Origin: Cupriavidus yeoncheonensis
GTDB lineage: Bacteria; Pseudomonadota; Gammaproteobacteria; Burkholderiales; Burkholderiaceae
Length of the DNA: 64,000 nt
Assembly (NCBI RefSeq): GCF_905397275.1
Contig: NZ_CAJPUY010000018.1
Span: forward strand, 100,798-164,797
Direction of reading: 5' to 3'
The notes under the pieces: generated by a model
The model's database searches: none
What the model saw: the letters and a program-made list of their open reading frames with translations, nothing else
What the model was told of the DNA's origin: nothing
Position numbers and translations under genes: made by a program
In this document: one piece after another, positions 8,834 to 18,175 of the stretch
Layout of the letters: every line of letters begins with the position of its first letter
Numbering within the stretch: the first letter of the stretch is position 1

Positions 8834-9131
8834 GGATTCGAGGAACTGGGAGAGCAAGGCCCGGAGCGGCCGGCGGCCGCCCTGATGTCACCATACATGG
8901 AGCAACGTCCCAGGGAGTCGGGCGCGGACAAGACTTTGTAAGTGGTTATTTCCTCTGGCCGCGGCACGGCCGGAGGGTTCGCGCTGGCGAAGCACGATGG
9001 AGGCGGGAAATGGGGGTACAGATGCCCGTGGCGGAGCAACTGGCCGTCAAAGGTGGAAACAACTCCACCGGCGGCGCCGTCTTCCTGTACCGCCGGCTTC
9101 CTTTTAGCAACGCGCGCCGGCGGGGCCGGCG

Positions 9132-10460
9132 TCAGCCACCCGACTTCTGACGCAAGTGCTCCGTAAGCCGCTCAGCGGGCACCGGCCGGCTATACAGGTA
9201 GCCTTGCGCTTCCCAGCAGCCATTGGCCAGCAGGAAGTCGCGCTGCTCGACCGTTTCGACGCCTTCGGCCACGACACCGATCCGCAGGCTCTGCCCCACG
9301 TTGATGACCGAGCGGACGATGGCGGCATCCACCGGATCCTGGGTCACGTTGCGCACGAAGGACTGGTCGATCTTCAGCCGGTCCACCGGGAACGACTTGA
9401 GGAAGCTCAGCGAGGCATAGCCCGTACCGAAGTCGTCACAGGTCAGGGTCACGCCGTCGCGGCGCAGTGCCTGGAGCTGGTCGGACACCTCGTCGCCCTG
9501 CTGCAGGGCGATGGTCTCGGTGATCTCGATCTCCAGGCTGGACGGCGGCAGTTCCAGGGCGCGCAGGACGTGGCGCACCTCGGTCACCAGGCGGCTTTCG
9601 GCCAGCTGCGCCGCGAACAGGTTGATGGCCACGCGCGGCGCCTGCGGCAATGTCAGCGCCCAGGTCCGCGCCTGCGCGCAGGCGGTCTGCAGCAGCCACA
9701 TGCCCACGTCGCTGGCCACGCTGCTGGACGCCAGCGCATCGATGAAGCTGGCTGGCGCGAGCAGGCCGCGCGTCGGATGGCGCCAGCGCAGCAGCGCCTC
9801 GGCCCCCATGATGCGGCCGTCGCGCAGGTCGACCTGGGGCTGGTAGTGCAGTTCGAACTGGCGCTGCGCGTACGCCTCGTGCAGTGCCTGGACCAGCGAC
9901 AGCCGTGTAGTCACGTCCTGCCGCATCTGTGGCTTGAAGAACCGGATGGTGCGCCCGCCATCGTGCTTGGCGCGGGCCAGCGCCAGGCTGGCCGCCGCGA
10001 GCGCGTCCGACGCGAGATCGCCGGCGGCGGGCAGCACGCAGGCGCCGACGCTGGCGAGCACGTGGTGGCGGCGCCCGCTGTATTCGTGCGGGGCGGAAAG
10101 CATGGAAAGGATGGCCGCGCCGACGTGCCGTACCAGCGTCGGATCCGAAATGGATGGCAGCAGCACCGAGAACTCGTCGCTGCCGATGCGGCCGATCACG
10201 GCATCGCGCGGCGATGCGTCGCGCAGCCGGCGCGCCACGCCCTGCAGGATCAGGTCGCCCTCGGCATGGCCGTGCATGTCATTGAAGGCGCGGAAATCGT
10301 CAATGCCGATCAGCAGCAATGCGCAACGGGGCACAGCCTCGCTATGCAGGCGCGCCTCCAGCCGCTTTAGGAATCCCCCGCGATTCCCGACCCCGGTCAG
10401 CGGATCGGTCTCCCCGTCTGGCGAAGCGCCAGCCGCTTTCGCCCCCGACTTGGCCACCAT
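9132..10460 (-). CDS. Diguanylate cyclase/phosphodiesterase with GSDEF and EAL domains
   Basis: About 442 residues, cytoplasmic, with no membrane segment. The ATG at 10460 has AGAGG five bases ahead; the ATG at 10487 would add nine residues. A GGDEF domain (residues about 16-170) carries GSDEF at 93-97 rather than GG(D/E)EF and lacks RxxD at the usual inhibitory position. The EAL domain is intact by eye: GAEALLRW, EIEITET, DDFGTGYASLSFLKS, VDRLKIDQSFV and VAEGVET. It may both make and degrade c-di-GMP, or mainly degrade it with the GSDEF part regulatory. The gene is divergent from the wsp operon, a natural place for a protein that tunes Wsp output. Confidence 0.9.
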   Translation of the reverse strand: MVAKSGAKAAGASPDGETDPLTGVGNRGGFLKRLEARLHSEAVPRCALLLIGIDDFRAFNDMHGHAEGDLILQGVARRLRDASPRDAVIGRIGSDEFSVLLPSISDPTLVRHVGAAILSMLSAPHEYSGRRHHVLASVGACVLPAAGDLASDALAAASLALARAKHDGGRTIRFFKPQMRQDVTTRLSLVQALHEAYAQRQFELHYQPQVDLRDGRIMGAEALLRWRHPTRGLLAPASFIDALASSSVASDVGMWLLQTACAQARTWALTLPQAPRVAINLFAAQLAESRLVTEVRHVLRALELPPSSLEIEITETIALQQGDEVSDQLQALRRDGVTLTCDDFGTGYASLSFLKSFPVDRLKIDQSFVRNVTQDPVDAAIVRSVINVGQSLRIGVVAEGVETVEQRDFLLANGCWEAQGYLYSRPVPAERLTEHLRQKSGG

Positions 10461-10717
10461 CCCTGCCTCTTTTGCAATTATCGACATTGTTACCAGATCT
10501 GCAATTCTGGAAGTGTGACGAAAACCATGAAAAAAGCAAGCGCTTACGGAATTCCGGCCAACGCGCCAATGCGGCGTAGCAACGGCCGGCGCCTGAGCGT
10601 CGCGCAGCGTTGAAACAGCTCCGGGGTTACAGTACCCTACCGCGCATTGCCGCGCAGCCGGCCCGGCGCCGGGCGCCGCGGCTGCCCCTGAAGAAGAACG
10701 GAAACGGGAACCGAGCC

Positions 10718-12337
10718 TTGAACCACTGGACCATCCGCAAGCGCATCCTGGCAAGCTTTACCTTCATCCTGCTGGTCATGGCACTGATGGGGGTGGTGGC
10801 CTACAACCGGCTGTCGTCGATCGAGCGGGAAACCACCCTGATGCTCAAGGACGCCTTGCCTGGCCTCAACCACAGCACCAGCATCCGCGGCGCCTGGGGC
10901 GAGATCTATGTGCTGGCCTGGGAAACCGTCAAGGCCACCAGTGACGGCCAGCGCCACGGCTACCAGCAGCAAGTCGCCGAAGTCCGCCAGCGGCTGGACC
11001 GGTTCGAGCAGCAGTACGAGACCACCATCACCCGCGACAACGATCGCGCCACCTTCAGCCAGTACAAGGCGGCCAAGGCCAGGTATGACCAGGTGGCACT
11101 GCCGCTGCTGCAGGCGGCAAGCTGGAAGGGCAACGACTCGGCGGAAACGCTGCTGCGCGGCGATGCCAATCAGGCATGGCAGGATGTACGCAAGCTCGCG
11201 CAGTCCATGGTGGACGACAACAATGCCGTCAATGAGCGTGCCGCGCACGGCATCAATGCGGCGGTCAGCTCGGCCAAGATCGGCATCGAGGTGGCGCTGC
11301 TGGTGGCGCTCGCGGCGGCGGTCATCTGCGGCTACCTGCTGCTGCGCGCCATCACCGTGCCGATGCGCTCGATCGTCGGCCTGCTGGCCGGGATCCGCGG
11401 CGGCGATCTACGCCAGCGCATGGCGCTGGGGCGCGGCGACGAATTCCAGGATGTCGAGGAAGGCTTCAACCAGATGACGGGCGAGCTGACCTCGCTGGTC
11501 GGCCAGGCGCAGCGTTCCGCGATCCAGGTCACCACCTCGGTCAACGAGATCGCCGCGACGGCGCGGCAGCAACAGGCCACCGCCACGGAAACCGCCGCGA
11601 CCACGACGCAGATCGGCGCCACGTCGCGCGAGATTTCCGCCACCGCGCGCGACCTGGTCCGCACCATCAACGAAGTCTCGAACGCGGCCGAGCAGACCGC
11701 CGGGCTCGCGGGCACGGGCCAGGTCGGGCTGTCGCGCATGGAAGCCACCATGCAGCACGTGATGGACGCGGCCGGCTCGGTCAATGCCAAGCTTGCCACG
11801 CTCAACGAACGGGCCGGCAATATCAACCAGGTGGTCACCACCATCGCCAAGGTGGCGGACCAGACCAACCTGCTGTCGCTCAATGCCGCGATCGAGGCCG
11901 AGAAAGCCGGCGAGTACGGACGCGGCTTCTCGGTGGTCGCCACCGAGATCCGCCGCCTGGCCGACCAGACCGCCGTCGCCACCTACGACATCGAGCAGAT
12001 GGTGCGCGAGATCCAGTCCGCCGTTGCCGCCGGCGTGATGGGCATGGACAAGTTCTCGGAAGAAGTGCGCCGCGGCATGTCCGACGTGACCCAGGTGGGC
12101 GACCAGCTGTCGCAGATCATCGGCCAGGTGCAGTCGCTCGCGCCGCGCGTGCAGATGGTCAATGAAGGCATGCAGGCGCAGGCCGGCGGCGCCGAGCAGA
12201 TCAACCAGGCGCTGATGCAGTTGTCCGAAGCCGCGCAGCAGACGGTCGAATCGCTGCGCCAGTCGGGCCAGGCCATCGACGAGCTGACGCTGGTGGCCAA
12301 CGAGCTGCGCAGCGGCGTCTCACGCTTCAAGGTATAG
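10718..12337 (+). CDS. wspA: Wsp chemoreceptor WspA (methyl-accepting protein)
   Basis: 539 residues from a TTG at 10718 (MNHWTIRKRILASF). A longer frame opens at TTG 10610, but its first 36 residues are not receptor-like. TM1 is about residues 10-30, a periplasmic four-helix-bundle sensor about 31-188, TM2 about 189-211, then HAMP and a long coiled-coil signalling domain. The hairpin tip is VADQTNLLSLNAAIEAEKAG. The protein ends GVSRFKV with no CheR-tethering pentapeptide. In Pseudomonas, WspA clusters on surface contact or envelope stress and activates WspE. Gene order here matches wspABCDEFR exactly, which fixes the identity. Confidence 0.9.
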   Translation: MNHWTIRKRILASFTFILLVMALMGVVAYNRLSSIERETTLMLKDALPGLNHSTSIRGAWGEIYVLAWETVKATSDGQRHGYQQQVAEVRQRLDRFEQQYETTITRDNDRATFSQYKAAKARYDQVALPLLQAASWKGNDSAETLLRGDANQAWQDVRKLAQSMVDDNNAVNERAAHGINAAVSSAKIGIEVALLVALAAAVICGYLLLRAITVPMRSIVGLLAGIRGGDLRQRMALGRGDEFQDVEEGFNQMTGELTSLVGQAQRSAIQVTTSVNEIAATARQQQATATETAATTTQIGATSREISATARDLVRTINEVSNAAEQTAGLAGTGQVGLSRMEATMQHVMDAAGSVNAKLATLNERAGNINQVVTTIAKVADQTNLLSLNAAIEAEKAGEYGRGFSVVATEIRRLADQTAVATYDIEQMVREIQSAVAAGVMGMDKFSEEVRRGMSDVTQVGDQLSQIIGQVQSLAPRVQMVNEGMQAQAGGAEQINQALMQLSEAAQQTVESLRQSGQAIDELTLVANELRSGVSRFKV

Positions 12338-12364
12338 CGCCGTGGGGCGGGAGGCCGCGCGCCG

Positions 12365-12844
12365 ATGAAACTGTTCCTGCTGTTCCGGCTCGGCAATGAC
12401 CACTATGCGCTCGATGCCACCGAGGTAGCCGAGGTCCTGCCGCTGACCGCGCTCAAGCAGATTCCGGGCAGCCCCGCATGGGTGGCCGGCGTACTGCCGC
12501 GGCGCGGGCAGCCGGTACCGGTGATCGACCTGTGCGCGCTGGCCACGGGTGTTGCGTCGGCGCAGCGCACCAGCACGCGCACCGTGCTGGTCCATTACCG
12601 GCGCCGCGAAGGCGATGCGCCGCGCCTGCTCGGGCTGCGCCTGGAACAGGCCACCGAGACCCTGCGCTGCGCGCCGGAATCGTTCGTCGAGACTGGCATC
12701 GACGCCGGCACGGCCCGCTACCTGGGGCCGGTGCGCCACGATGAACTGCGCGGCCTGGTGCAATGGGTGCGGGTCCATGCGCTGCTGCCCGACGACGTCC
12801 ACGCCATGCTGTTCGACGCCGCACATGACGCGTGCGTGCCATGA
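12365..12844 (+). CDS. wspB: Wsp scaffold WspB (CheW-like)
   Basis: A 159-residue CheW-domain protein begins MKLFLLFRLGNDHYALDATEV and has the adaptor pattern LKQIPGSPAWVAGVLPRRGQPVPVIDL. It should couple receptor WspA to kinase WspE. It lies 27 bases after wspA, and its stop overlaps the start of wspC in an ATGA junction. Confidence 0.88.
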   Translation: MKLFLLFRLGNDHYALDATEVAEVLPLTALKQIPGSPAWVAGVLPRRGQPVPVIDLCALATGVASAQRTSTRTVLVHYRRREGDAPRLLGLRLEQATETLRCAPESFVETGIDAGTARYLGPVRHDELRGLVQWVRVHALLPDDVHAMLFDAAHDACVP

Positions 12845-14103
12845 GCACGGCAACCCATATCGAGGCATTGCTGAAGGCGCGCATCGGGCTGGATGCGCGA
12901 TCGATCGGCCCCGGCGCGCTCGATCGCGCGCTGCGCGAGCGCCAGGCCGCCTTGCAGGCGCACGATGTGGCGGCCTACTGGAACCTGCTGCACAGCCACC
13001 CCGACGAATTCCAGGCGCTGATCGAAGCCGTGGTCGTCCCCGAGACATGGTTCTTCCGGCACCGCGAGGCACTGCTGGCGCTGGGACGTTTTGCCGCCGA
13101 GCGCGTGTTCGGCAACCCCACGCGCCAGGTGCGCGTACTGAGCCTGCCCTGCGCCAGCGGCGAAGAGCCCTATTCCATCGCCATGGCGCTGCTCGACGTT
13201 GGCATTCCGCCCGCGCGTTTTCGCATCGACGCGCTGGATATCAGCGCATGCGCCCTGGCGCGCGCGCGTGCCGGAGTCTATGGCAGCAATGCGTTCCGCG
13301 GCGAGGCGCTGGATTTCCGCGACCGCTACTTCAGGCCTTGCCCGGGCGGCTTCGCGCTTGACGCGCGCGTGCGCGAACTGGTGCAGCCGCGGCTTGGCAA
13401 TATCGTCGACCCCGACCTGCTGGCCGGCGAGGCGCCATACGACTTCGTCTTCTGCCGCAACCTGCTGATCTATTTCGATGCCGACGTGCAGCGGCGCGCC
13501 GTGCATACCCTGGCGCGGCTGACCGCGAGCGATGGCATGATCTTCGTCGGCCCCGCCGAAGCCAGCCTGCTGAGCGCGCAAGGGCTGCAGTCAGCCGGCG
13601 TGCCGCTGGCCTTTGCGTTTCGCAAGTCGCGGACCGATGAAGCGCGGAATGCTGGGCCTATCCAGAGCCGCGCCGTGCAGGCGACAGCGCCTGCCAGCAT
13701 GCCGCCCCCGCCGGTCAACTTTCATGCCCGGCCCGTGCCGGCCAAGCGTGAGCCGAAGCATGCCCCCCCTCGCCCGCGGCCGGCCGCCGCCGAGCCGACT
13801 GACGCACTCGCCGGCATCTCTGCGCTTGCCGATCGCGGCGAGCTGGAAGCCGCCACCGCGGCCTGCGAAGCGCTGATCGCCGGCCAGGGCCCGAGCGCCG
13901 ATGCCTGCTGCCTGCTGGGCGTGCTCCATGACGCCGCCGGCCGCACGCAAAGCGCGCGCGACGCCTATCGCCGCGCGATCTATCTCGCCCCGGGCCACCA
14001 GGAGGCCCTCTACCACCTGGCCGCGCGGCTCGAAGCCGAGGGCGACCACGCCGGCGCCACGCGGCTGCGCCAGCGCGCTCAGCGCCACACCCGTACCGGC
14101 TAG
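12841..14103 (+). CDS. wspC: Wsp receptor methyltransferase WspC (CheR-TPR)
   Basis: A 420-residue SAM-dependent glutamate methyltransferase for WspA. The ATG at 12841 overlaps the wspB stop by 4 bases. The CheR catalytic core covers about residues 1-270, with LSLPCASGEEPYSIAMAL (SAM site) and DFVFCRNLLIYF. A Pro-rich linker follows, then TPR-like helices (ALAGISALADRGELEAATAACEALIAGQGP onwards, written here in part). The CheR-TPR fusion is the normal WspC architecture. Methylation by WspC raises WspE activity and is reversed by WspF. Confidence 0.9.
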   Translation: MSTATHIEALLKARIGLDARSIGPGALDRALRERQAALQAHDVAAYWNLLHSHPDEFQALIEAVVVPETWFFRHREALLALGRFAAERVFGNPTRQVRVLSLPCASGEEPYSIAMALLDVGIPPARFRIDALDISACALARARAGVYGSNAFRGEALDFRDRYFRPCPGGFALDARVRELVQPRLGNIVDPDLLAGEAPYDFVFCRNLLIYFDADVQRRAVHTLARLTASDGMIFVGPAEASLLSAQGLQSAGVPLAFAFRKSRTDEARNAGPIQSRAVQATAPASMPPPPVNFHARPVPAKREPKHAPPRPRPAAAEPTDALAGISALADRGELEAATAACEALIAGQGPSADACCLLGVLHDAAGRTQSARDAYRRAIYLAPGHQEALYHLAARLEAEGDHAGATRLRQRAQRHTRTG

Positions 14104-14105
14104 CC

Positions 14106-14783
14106 ATGGCTGACGACCTGACTCTTTCCGCCAACACGCCTGTCGACGACTGCTGGCGCCGCATCGGCGTGCGGGGCGACGGCAGCTGCCCGCTGCTGGC
14201 TACGCACATCCATTGCCGCAACTGTCCGACCTATTCCCGTGCCGCCACGGCCTTGCTCGATGCGCAGGCCATGACCGGGCTGCCCGCCGCCCCGGTCGAC
14301 CACGAGCCGGATGCGGAGCCGTCCGGCACCGGCCTTCCCTGCCTGGTGTTCCGCGTCGGCGAGGAATGGCTGGCCCTGCCCACCGAGGCCGTCGGCGAGG
14401 TCACCGCGCCCTGCCCCGTGCATTCGCTCCCGCATCGCCGCGACGCCGCGGTGCTGGGCCTGGCCAGCGTGCGCGGCAGCCTGCTGGCCTGCCTGTCGCT
14501 CGCCAGGTTGTTCGGCATGGCCGAGGCGCCCGATGCCCAGGCAAACGCGCGGCAGGGACAGCGCTTCCTGGTGCTCGGCCAGGGCCGCGGCGCCATCGCC
14601 CTGCCGGTGGCCGAAGTCAGCGGCGTGCGGCGTCTGCCCGGCAGTGCGCTGCGGCCGCTGCCGGCCACGCTGGCCCGGGCATCCACGCGCTATAGCCAGG
14701 CGCTGTTCGAAGACCAGGGGCGCAGCGTCGGCCTGCTCGATGCCGCGCTGGTGCGACAGGCACTGACCCGGAGCCTGGCATGA
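14106..14783 (+). CDS. wspD: Wsp scaffold WspD (CheW-like, Cys-containing N-terminus)
   Basis: A 225-residue second CheW protein. The N-terminal 60 residues contain DCWRRIGVRGDGSCPLL and HCRNCPTYSRAA, the Cys pattern seen in WspD. The CheW domain (CLVFRVGEEWLALPTEAVGEV) follows. It begins two bases after the wspC stop, and its end overlaps wspE by 4 bases. Why WspD carries the conserved cysteines is not established. Confidence 0.9.
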   Translation: MADDLTLSANTPVDDCWRRIGVRGDGSCPLLATHIHCRNCPTYSRAATALLDAQAMTGLPAAPVDHEPDAEPSGTGLPCLVFRVGEEWLALPTEAVGEVTAPCPVHSLPHRRDAAVLGLASVRGSLLACLSLARLFGMAEAPDAQANARQGQRFLVLGQGRGAIALPVAEVSGVRRLPGSALRPLPATLARASTRYSQALFEDQGRSVGLLDAALVRQALTRSLA

Positions 14784-17059
14784 ACCCCGACCAGTTGCGC
14801 GACGCCTCGCTGCTCGAACTGTTCGCGCTCGAGGCCGAATCGCAGGCCGAGGTGCTCAATGCGGGCCTGCTCGCGCTCGAACGCGACCCGGCCGCCACCA
14901 GCCAGCTCGACGCCTGCATGCGCGCGGCGCATTCCATCAAGGGTGCGGCGCGCATTGTCGGGCTCGACGGCGGCGTGCACCTGGCGCATGCGATGGAAGA
15001 CTGCCTGGTGGCCGCCCAGGGCGGCATGGCACTGAGCGCCGCGCATATCGACGCGCTGCTGCAAGGCACCGACCTGCTGCAGCGGATCGGCCATCCGCCT
15101 GATGGCGACCCGGCCTGGGCGGACCGCCAGGGCCGCGCCCAGATCGACGCCGTGGTGCAGCGCCTGCAGGCGCTGCCGGGCGGAGAAGGCGCGGCGGCGA
15201 CGGTTGCGCCCGGCCAGCCGGAACCTTCGGCCGGGGCCGAGCCGGCCGATCCTGGCACATCCGCGCCGCCCCAGCCATCCGTGCCAGCACAGGGCACCGC
15301 CGGGGAATCGCACGAGCGCATGCTGCGCGTCGGCGCCGAGTCGCTTGACCAGCTGCTGGCCATGTCGGGGGAGGCCATGGTGGAATCGCACTGGCTGCGC
15401 CCGTTCGGCAAGGCCATGCTGCAGGCGCGCCGGCAACAGGCGCGCGCGCTGCAGGCACTGGACACGCTGCGCGACGCGCTGGCGGGCAGCGGTGCCGACG
15501 CCAGCGCCATGGCCGCCTTGTCCGATGCGCGGCAACTGCTGGAAGACGGCGCGCAACACCTGTCGCAGCGGCAGGAAGAGCTGGACCAGTACGAGCACCG
15601 CACCGCGCGGCTGGCCCGGCGCCTCTACGACACCGCGCTGGCGTGCCGCATGCGCCCGCTGTCCGACGGGCTGGCGGGTTACGCGCGCATGGTGCGCGAC
15701 CTCGCGCGCTCGCTCGGCAAGGCCGCGCACCTGGAACTGGTTGGCGCCGGCACCCAGGTGGACCGCGACATCCTCGAGTCACTGGACGCGCCGCTGGCGC
15801 ACCTGCTGCGCAATGCCGTGGATCACGGTATCGAGCCCCCCGATGTGCGCGCGGCCTGCGGCAAGCCCGCCGAAGGGCGCATCCTGCTGCAGGCGCGGCA
15901 CAATGCCGGCCGGCTCGTGATCGAGATCGGCGATGACGGCGCCGGCGTGGATATCGAAGCGCTGCGCCAGGCGATCGTGCGGCGGCACCTGGCCAGCGAG
16001 GACACCGCCGCGCGGCTGTCGCAGGCCGAGCTGCTGGAGTTCCTGCTGCTGCCGGGCTTCAGCATGCGCGAGACCGTTTCCGAAGTCTCTGGCCGCGGCG
16101 TCGGCCTGGACGCGGTGCAGGAGATGGTGCGCCGCGTACGCGGCAGCCTGCGCCTGGCGCAGCCGCCCGGCGGCGGCCTGCAGTTCCACCTGGAGCTGCC
16201 GCTGACGCTGTCGGTGGTGCGCGCGCTGCTGGTGGAAGTGGCCGGCGAAGCCTACGCGTTCCCGCTCGGCCATGTCCTGCGCGCCGCCACGGTGGCCCGG
16301 CAGGACGTGGCGCAGACCGAGAGCCACCAGCATTTCCACCACGCCGGCCGCGCGGTGGGGCTGGTCAGTGCCGCGCAGGTGCTGCAGCGCCCGGAACGCC
16401 CGCTGGACGGAGACGAGATTCCCGTCGTGATCGTCGGCGAACAGGACCGCGTCTACGGCATAGCCGTCGACCGCATGCTGGGCGAACGCCTGCTGGTGGT
16501 GCAGCCGCTCGCGCCGGCGCTGGGCAAGATCAAGGACATTGCCGCGGGTGCGTTGACCGACGACGGCACGCCGGTCCTGATCTTCGATGTGGACGATCTC
16601 CTGCGCTCGGTCGAGAAGCTCGTCAGCGACGGGCGCATCGAGCATGTACGCCAGGCCAGTACGGCCGCCGCGCAGGCGCGGCGCAAGCGCGTGCTGGTGG
16701 TGGACGATTCCCTCACCGTGCGCGAGCTGGAGCGCAAGCTGCTGGCCGGGCGCGGCTACGATGTCGCGGTCGCCGTGGATGGCATGGACGGCTGGAACGT
16801 GCTGCGCGCGGAGCCCTTCGACCTGGTCATCACCGATATCGACATGCCGCGCATGGACGGGATCGAGCTGGTCACGCTGATCCGCAAGGAGCCGCGCCTG
16901 CAGCAGTTGCCGGTCATGGTGGTGTCGTACAAGGACCGCGAGCAGGATCGCCAGCGTGGCCTGGAAGCCGGCGCGGATTACTATCTGGCAAAAGGCAGTT
17001 TCCATGACGCTGCGCTGCTCGATGCGGTGCACGACCTGATCGGCGAGGCAAGTCCATGA
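14780..17059 (+). CDS. wspE: Wsp hybrid histidine kinase WspE (CheA-REC)
   Basis: 759 residues. An N-terminal HPt domain has the phospho-accepting His51 in AAHSIKGAARIVG. A Pro/Ala-rich linker follows, then dimerisation and HATPase domains (HLLRNAVDHGIEPPDVR; IEIGDDGAGVD; SGRGVGLDAV), a CheW domain, and a C-terminal receiver (KRVLVVDDSLTVRELE) with phospho-Asp near residue 686 in VITDIDMPRMDG. This HPt-kinase-CheW-REC order is standard for WspE. It passes phosphate to WspR and WspF. It overlaps both wspD and wspF by 4 bases. Confidence 0.92.
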   Translation: MNPDQLRDASLLELFALEAESQAEVLNAGLLALERDPAATSQLDACMRAAHSIKGAARIVGLDGGVHLAHAMEDCLVAAQGGMALSAAHIDALLQGTDLLQRIGHPPDGDPAWADRQGRAQIDAVVQRLQALPGGEGAAATVAPGQPEPSAGAEPADPGTSAPPQPSVPAQGTAGESHERMLRVGAESLDQLLAMSGEAMVESHWLRPFGKAMLQARRQQARALQALDTLRDALAGSGADASAMAALSDARQLLEDGAQHLSQRQEELDQYEHRTARLARRLYDTALACRMRPLSDGLAGYARMVRDLARSLGKAAHLELVGAGTQVDRDILESLDAPLAHLLRNAVDHGIEPPDVRAACGKPAEGRILLQARHNAGRLVIEIGDDGAGVDIEALRQAIVRRHLASEDTAARLSQAELLEFLLLPGFSMRETVSEVSGRGVGLDAVQEMVRRVRGSLRLAQPPGGGLQFHLELPLTLSVVRALLVEVAGEAYAFPLGHVLRAATVARQDVAQTESHQHFHHAGRAVGLVSAAQVLQRPERPLDGDEIPVVIVGEQDRVYGIAVDRMLGERLLVVQPLAPALGKIKDIAAGALTDDGTPVLIFDVDDLLRSVEKLVSDGRIEHVRQASTAAAQARRKRVLVVDDSLTVRELERKLLAGRGYDVAVAVDGMDGWNVLRAEPFDLVITDIDMPRMDGIELVTLIRKEPRLQQLPVMVVSYKDREQDRQRGLEAGADYYLAKGSFHDAALLDAVHDLIGEASP

Positions 17060-18084
17060 AAGTCGGCATCGTCAATGATTCGGCACTGGCCGTGGCCGCG
17101 CTGCGCCGTGCCATCGCGCTGGACCCCGCGTTCGAGATTGCATGGGTCGCCGGGGACGGCGAACAGGCGATACAGCTCGCGGCCTCGCACACACCCGACC
17201 TGATCCTGATGGACCTGCTGATGCCGGTCATGGACGGCGTGGAGGCCACGCGCCGCATCATGGCGGCCACGCCCTGCCCGATCGTGGTGGTCACCACGGA
17301 CCTCGGCCGCAATGCCAGCCAGGTGTTCGACGCCATGGGGCATGGCGCCATCGACGCCGTGGACACGCCCACGCTGACCGAATCCGACGCCAAGCTGACA
17401 GCGGGCCCGCTGCTGCGCAAGATGCGCAATGTCGGGCGGCTGGTGACGGGACGGGCGGTGCTCCGGCCCGTCGTGGCCGAGGTGCAGGGCAGGCCGGCCG
17501 CGTCGCGCCTGGTGGCGATCGGCGCCTCCGCTGGCGGGCCGTCGGCGCTGGCCCGTCTGCTGGGCGCCCTGCCCGCGGATTTCTGCGCGGCCGTCGTGGC
17601 CGTGCAGCATGTGGACGAAGCCTTCGCGCCCGGCATGGCGGAATGGCTCGATGGCCAGTGCGCGCTGCCGGTGCGCGTGGCCGCCGCCGGCGAAGTGCCG
17701 CAGGCCGGCACGGTACTGATCGCCGGCACCAACAACCATCTGCGCCTGCTAGGGTCAAACCGCATGGCCTATACCGAGCAGCCCAGCGATTATCTCTACC
17801 GGCCGTCCATCGACGTGTTCTTTGAAAGCGTGGTGGAGCATTGGCGCGGACAGGCCATCGGCGTGCTGCTGACGGGCATGGGCCGCGACGGCGCCAGCGG
17901 GCTCAAAGCCATGCGCGACCACGGCTGCCTGACCATTGCCCAGGACCAGGCCACCAGCGCGGTCTATGGCATGCCCAAGGCGGCCGCGGCCATTGACGCC
18001 GCCAGCGAAATCCTGCCGCTCGCAGCCATTGCGCCGCGCCTCGTGCAGGCCTGCAGCGGCCTGCGGCCGGCACCACCGGGCTGA
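17056..18084 (+). CDS. wspF: Wsp methylesterase WspF (CheB-like)
   Basis: 342 residues. An N-terminal receiver (MKVGIVNDSALAVAALRRAI; phospho-Asp in LILMDLLMPVMDG) is joined to a CheB methylesterase. The catalytic triad motifs are visible: Ser in IGASAGGPSAL, His in AAVVAVQHVDEAFAPG, Asp in LLTGMGRDGASGL. Phosphorylated WspF removes methyl groups from WspA and damps the system. Loss of wspF in Pseudomonas gives high c-di-GMP wrinkly-spreader colonies, so the intact gene suggests a regulated system. Confidence 0.92.
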   Translation: MKVGIVNDSALAVAALRRAIALDPAFEIAWVAGDGEQAIQLAASHTPDLILMDLLMPVMDGVEATRRIMAATPCPIVVVTTDLGRNASQVFDAMGHGAIDAVDTPTLTESDAKLTAGPLLRKMRNVGRLVTGRAVLRPVVAEVQGRPAASRLVAIGASAGGPSALARLLGALPADFCAAVVAVQHVDEAFAPGMAEWLDGQCALPVRVAAAGEVPQAGTVLIAGTNNHLRLLGSNRMAYTEQPSDYLYRPSIDVFFESVVEHWRGQAIGVLLTGMGRDGASGLKAMRDHGCLTIAQDQATSAVYGMPKAAAAIDAASEILPLAAIAPRLVQACSGLRPAPPG

Positions 18085-18175
18085 TCGCCGCGGCAAACAG
18101 AACGTACCAGACGACACGAGATCGCCGATGCCTCATCCAGGAAAGTCTTGGGGTCGAGCCATCCAGGAAGCCAGC

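Noticed and set aside
6707..8941. 744-codon open frame on the plus strand
   Set aside because: Antisense shadow of the FecR/DUF6600 gene; Arg/His/Ala-rich nonsense with no domain.
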